A stretch of 64,000 nt of DNA from Prorocentrum cordatum (lineage: Eukaryota; Sar; Dinophyceae; Prorocentrales; Prorocentraceae), in assembly GCA_963575745.1 (NCBI GenBank), contig CAUYUJ010010469.1, forward strand, positions 324,804 to 388,803, read 5' to 3'. The notes below the pieces were generated by a model. That model ran no database searches. It was not told where the DNA came from and saw nothing but the letters and a program-made list of their open reading frames with translations. Shown here one piece after another: positions 62,874 to 64,000 of this stretch; position 1 is the stretch's first letter, and each line of letters begins with the position of its first letter. A program made the position numbers and the translations under genes.

Positions 62874-62997
62874 CATCGGGGCCGTGATCGATTCAAGGTT
62901 GAACGATCGTCGCGGCGTCACAAACCTGTGCGCGCGCCGACGCCGTGCGAACCTGCTGTATTCCTCATATTTCCGACGATGGGCATTTTCAACCCTC

Positions 62998-63136
62998 GGA
63001 GGCGACGATAGGGGCGATTAGCCTACGGGGGGGGCATTCTACGTATTCGCTGGGGAGCCTCGCCGAAGGCATGGGTTGGCGGCGCCACTGGGTACAAGTG
63101 TTGCTCCCCCTAGGGCTATTCGCCCGTGTTGTCGCC
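62998..63136. mobile_element. Foldback element (family F), compact copy
   Basis: Left arm GGCGACGATAGGGGCGATTA (63001) and right arm ending GGGCTATTCGCCC then GTTGTCGCC (to 63136) are inverted copies of the 59.4-kb unit and enclose about 50 bases. It is MITE-like, 139 bp. Confidence 0.7.
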
Positions 63137-63139
63137 TAT

Positions 63140-63540
63140 TACCCTCCACACCCAACACTCAAACCCGACGGTGTGCCGCGTGCAGCGGGCGCAGGGCGAC
63201 GACCAGCTGGAGATGATCGCCGTCGAGGGCGCCGCGCCTGCCGCCTCGCAGGCCGCAGAGGCCCGAAACGGGCACGGCTGCGCCGCCTCCAGGCCGCCCG
63301 CCTGGCCTTGAGAGGGAGAAGGGGGGGGTCGGGGCTCGAGAGACGGGGGTCAATGCAAACGGGGGTCAGTCAGAAGTCAGAGCGCCGGATCTTGCAGGAT
63401 TCTGCAGGGCCAGGTTGCACTGACCCAGGTTTGGGTGTAGGATCCTGCAGGATCCTGCAAGGCCCGACTGACCCGGTTATGTGTTCACACGGGTCAGTAG
63501 ATCCCCGAGGGGGGCAGGATTGGTCGGGGGCCCCCAAGCG
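63140..63540. other. Unresolved; short direct repeat of a GGATC-TGCAGGAT word
   Basis: GGATCTTGCAGGATTCTGCA at 63387 and GGATCCTGCAGGATCCTGCA at 63440 are followed in each case by (A/G)GGCC(A/C). GGGTCAGT words flank them. A plus frame at 63126-63311 is open but unrecognised. Confidence 0.45.
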
Positions 63541-63563
63541 TCAGTCGTTCGAAGCTTGCTTAC

Positions 63564-63849
63564 CGAGATTTCGTTGGAGTGCCTTCAGCAGGTTCTTTGG
63601 TCCCTTCTCGCCCACGATCGTGTCTTCAGACTCCTCGGTCCGTGGTAGACGCAGGGCTAGTTTCCTGTGCGAGTTGTTCCTGGGAGAGGCCTGCACCAGG
63701 CGGGGTCCAAGCAGTTTCCGTTCTTCTTCCTTCGTAGCAAGAGTCAGCAGCTCCACCTCGGCCTGATACTCGTCTAGCGTATCAGCCTTGCCGTCCCCGG
63801 TCGGGATCTTCTGGAAGTCCTCGATCTGACTCGTGCTCGTTGACGCCAT
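63564..63849 (-). CDS. Copia-type gag-like N-terminal exon
   Basis: The minus-strand ATG at 63847-63849 starts MASTSTSQIEDFQKI, then GKADTLDEYQAEVELLTLAT, KEEERKLLGPRLVQASPRN, SHRKLALRLPRTEE and KNLLKALQRNL. The pattern (target-sequence DGK, DEY..EVELL, GPRLVQ, RKLALRLP) matches the N-terminal part of gag proteins from Ty1/copia-like elements as seen in dinoflagellates. Such gags continue for several hundred residues, but here the frame meets a TGA at 63541-63543. Just before that, a GTAAGC at 63558-63563 (minus strand) would be a good 5' splice donor, leaving 95 codons and one base in the exon. The rest lies outside this stretch or is missing, since DNA to the left is unrelated. Confidence 0.5.
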
Positions 63850-64000
63850 CGAGTCAGCTTAGCACTAATTCCAAGCTCGCACTACCAATGTATCGAATCG
63901 ATGAGGTAGCTTGCCGATGGCATGCGAATGGTATGATACTGAGCTAATAGCAGCTTCGAATACTATGATGTATATACAAGCACCTATATTCACTTTTCTA
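63850..64000 (-). other. Upstream flank of the gag-like exon
   Basis: AT-richer DNA than its surroundings. No LTR end (TG...CA with a repeat) can be confirmed because the window ends. Confidence 0.4.

Overview
The window is eukaryotic, GC-rich and dominated by repeats. It most resembles nuclear DNA of a dinoflagellate, perhaps a Prorocentrum-like species. That assignment is inference from four things: retroelements of DIRS type, with a tyrosine recombinase and in one case a cytosine-methyltransferase-like domain; LINE-type and copia-gag-like fragments; a spliced-leader-like sequence just upstream of an ORF; and very large GGA/TCC, ATC and TAG microsatellite tracts in intergenic and intron-like DNA. 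There are no operons, prokaryotic ribosome binding sites, rRNA or tRNA genes, or CRISPR arrays. Most of the long open frames over the repeats are by-products of stop-poor repeat sequence. I found no complete, recognisable host housekeeping gene.

Layout. 1-1.9 kb: GC-rich, nothing firm beyond a short repeat. 1.9-5.7 kb: decayed DIRS-like element 1 (RT/RNase H, tyrosine recombinase, methyltransferase-like domain, 190-bp direct repeats). 5.7-8.0 kb: ATC and TCC tracts with a small exon-like island. 8.1-17 kb: dispersed repeat families, microsatellites, one unrecognised minus-strand exon (14.4-15.1 kb) whose apparent upstream intron is a 13-bp repeat array with an orientation flip, and two more minisatellites. 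17.0-17.8 kb: helicase-tail duplication, copy A. 19.9-26.4 kb: the best-preserved feature, a 6.5-kb PAT/DIRS-type retrotransposon with A1-ORFs-B1-A2-B2 split direct repeats, inserted in a 73-bp tandem array. 31.6-33.0 kb: a 158-bp satellite, followed by helicase-tail copy B. 34-46.5 kb: microsatellites and several families of short interspersed or foldback repeats. 46.5-48.3 kb: a plus-strand LINE whose 5' side joins a GGA tract. 50.2-53.7 kb: two related elements bounded by TTAA and inverted ends, containing CAGCCT and 75-bp arrays and a 100-base assembly gap. 54-57 kb: more copies of the dispersed families. 57.5-61.6 kb: a minus-strand LINE broken by two insertions. 63.5-63.9 kb: a minus-strand copia-gag-like first exon with a GT donor.

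The coding sequences are almost all selfish-element machinery: copying (RT/RNase H), joining (tyrosine recombinase or LINE nuclease), a possible DNA-modification accessory, and helicase remnants. Most carry frameshifts, often in or next to homopolymer runs, or changed catalytic residues. The exceptions with long intact frames are the recombinase ORF at 24.1-25.4 kb and, apart from one shift, the LINE at 46.5-48.3 kb.
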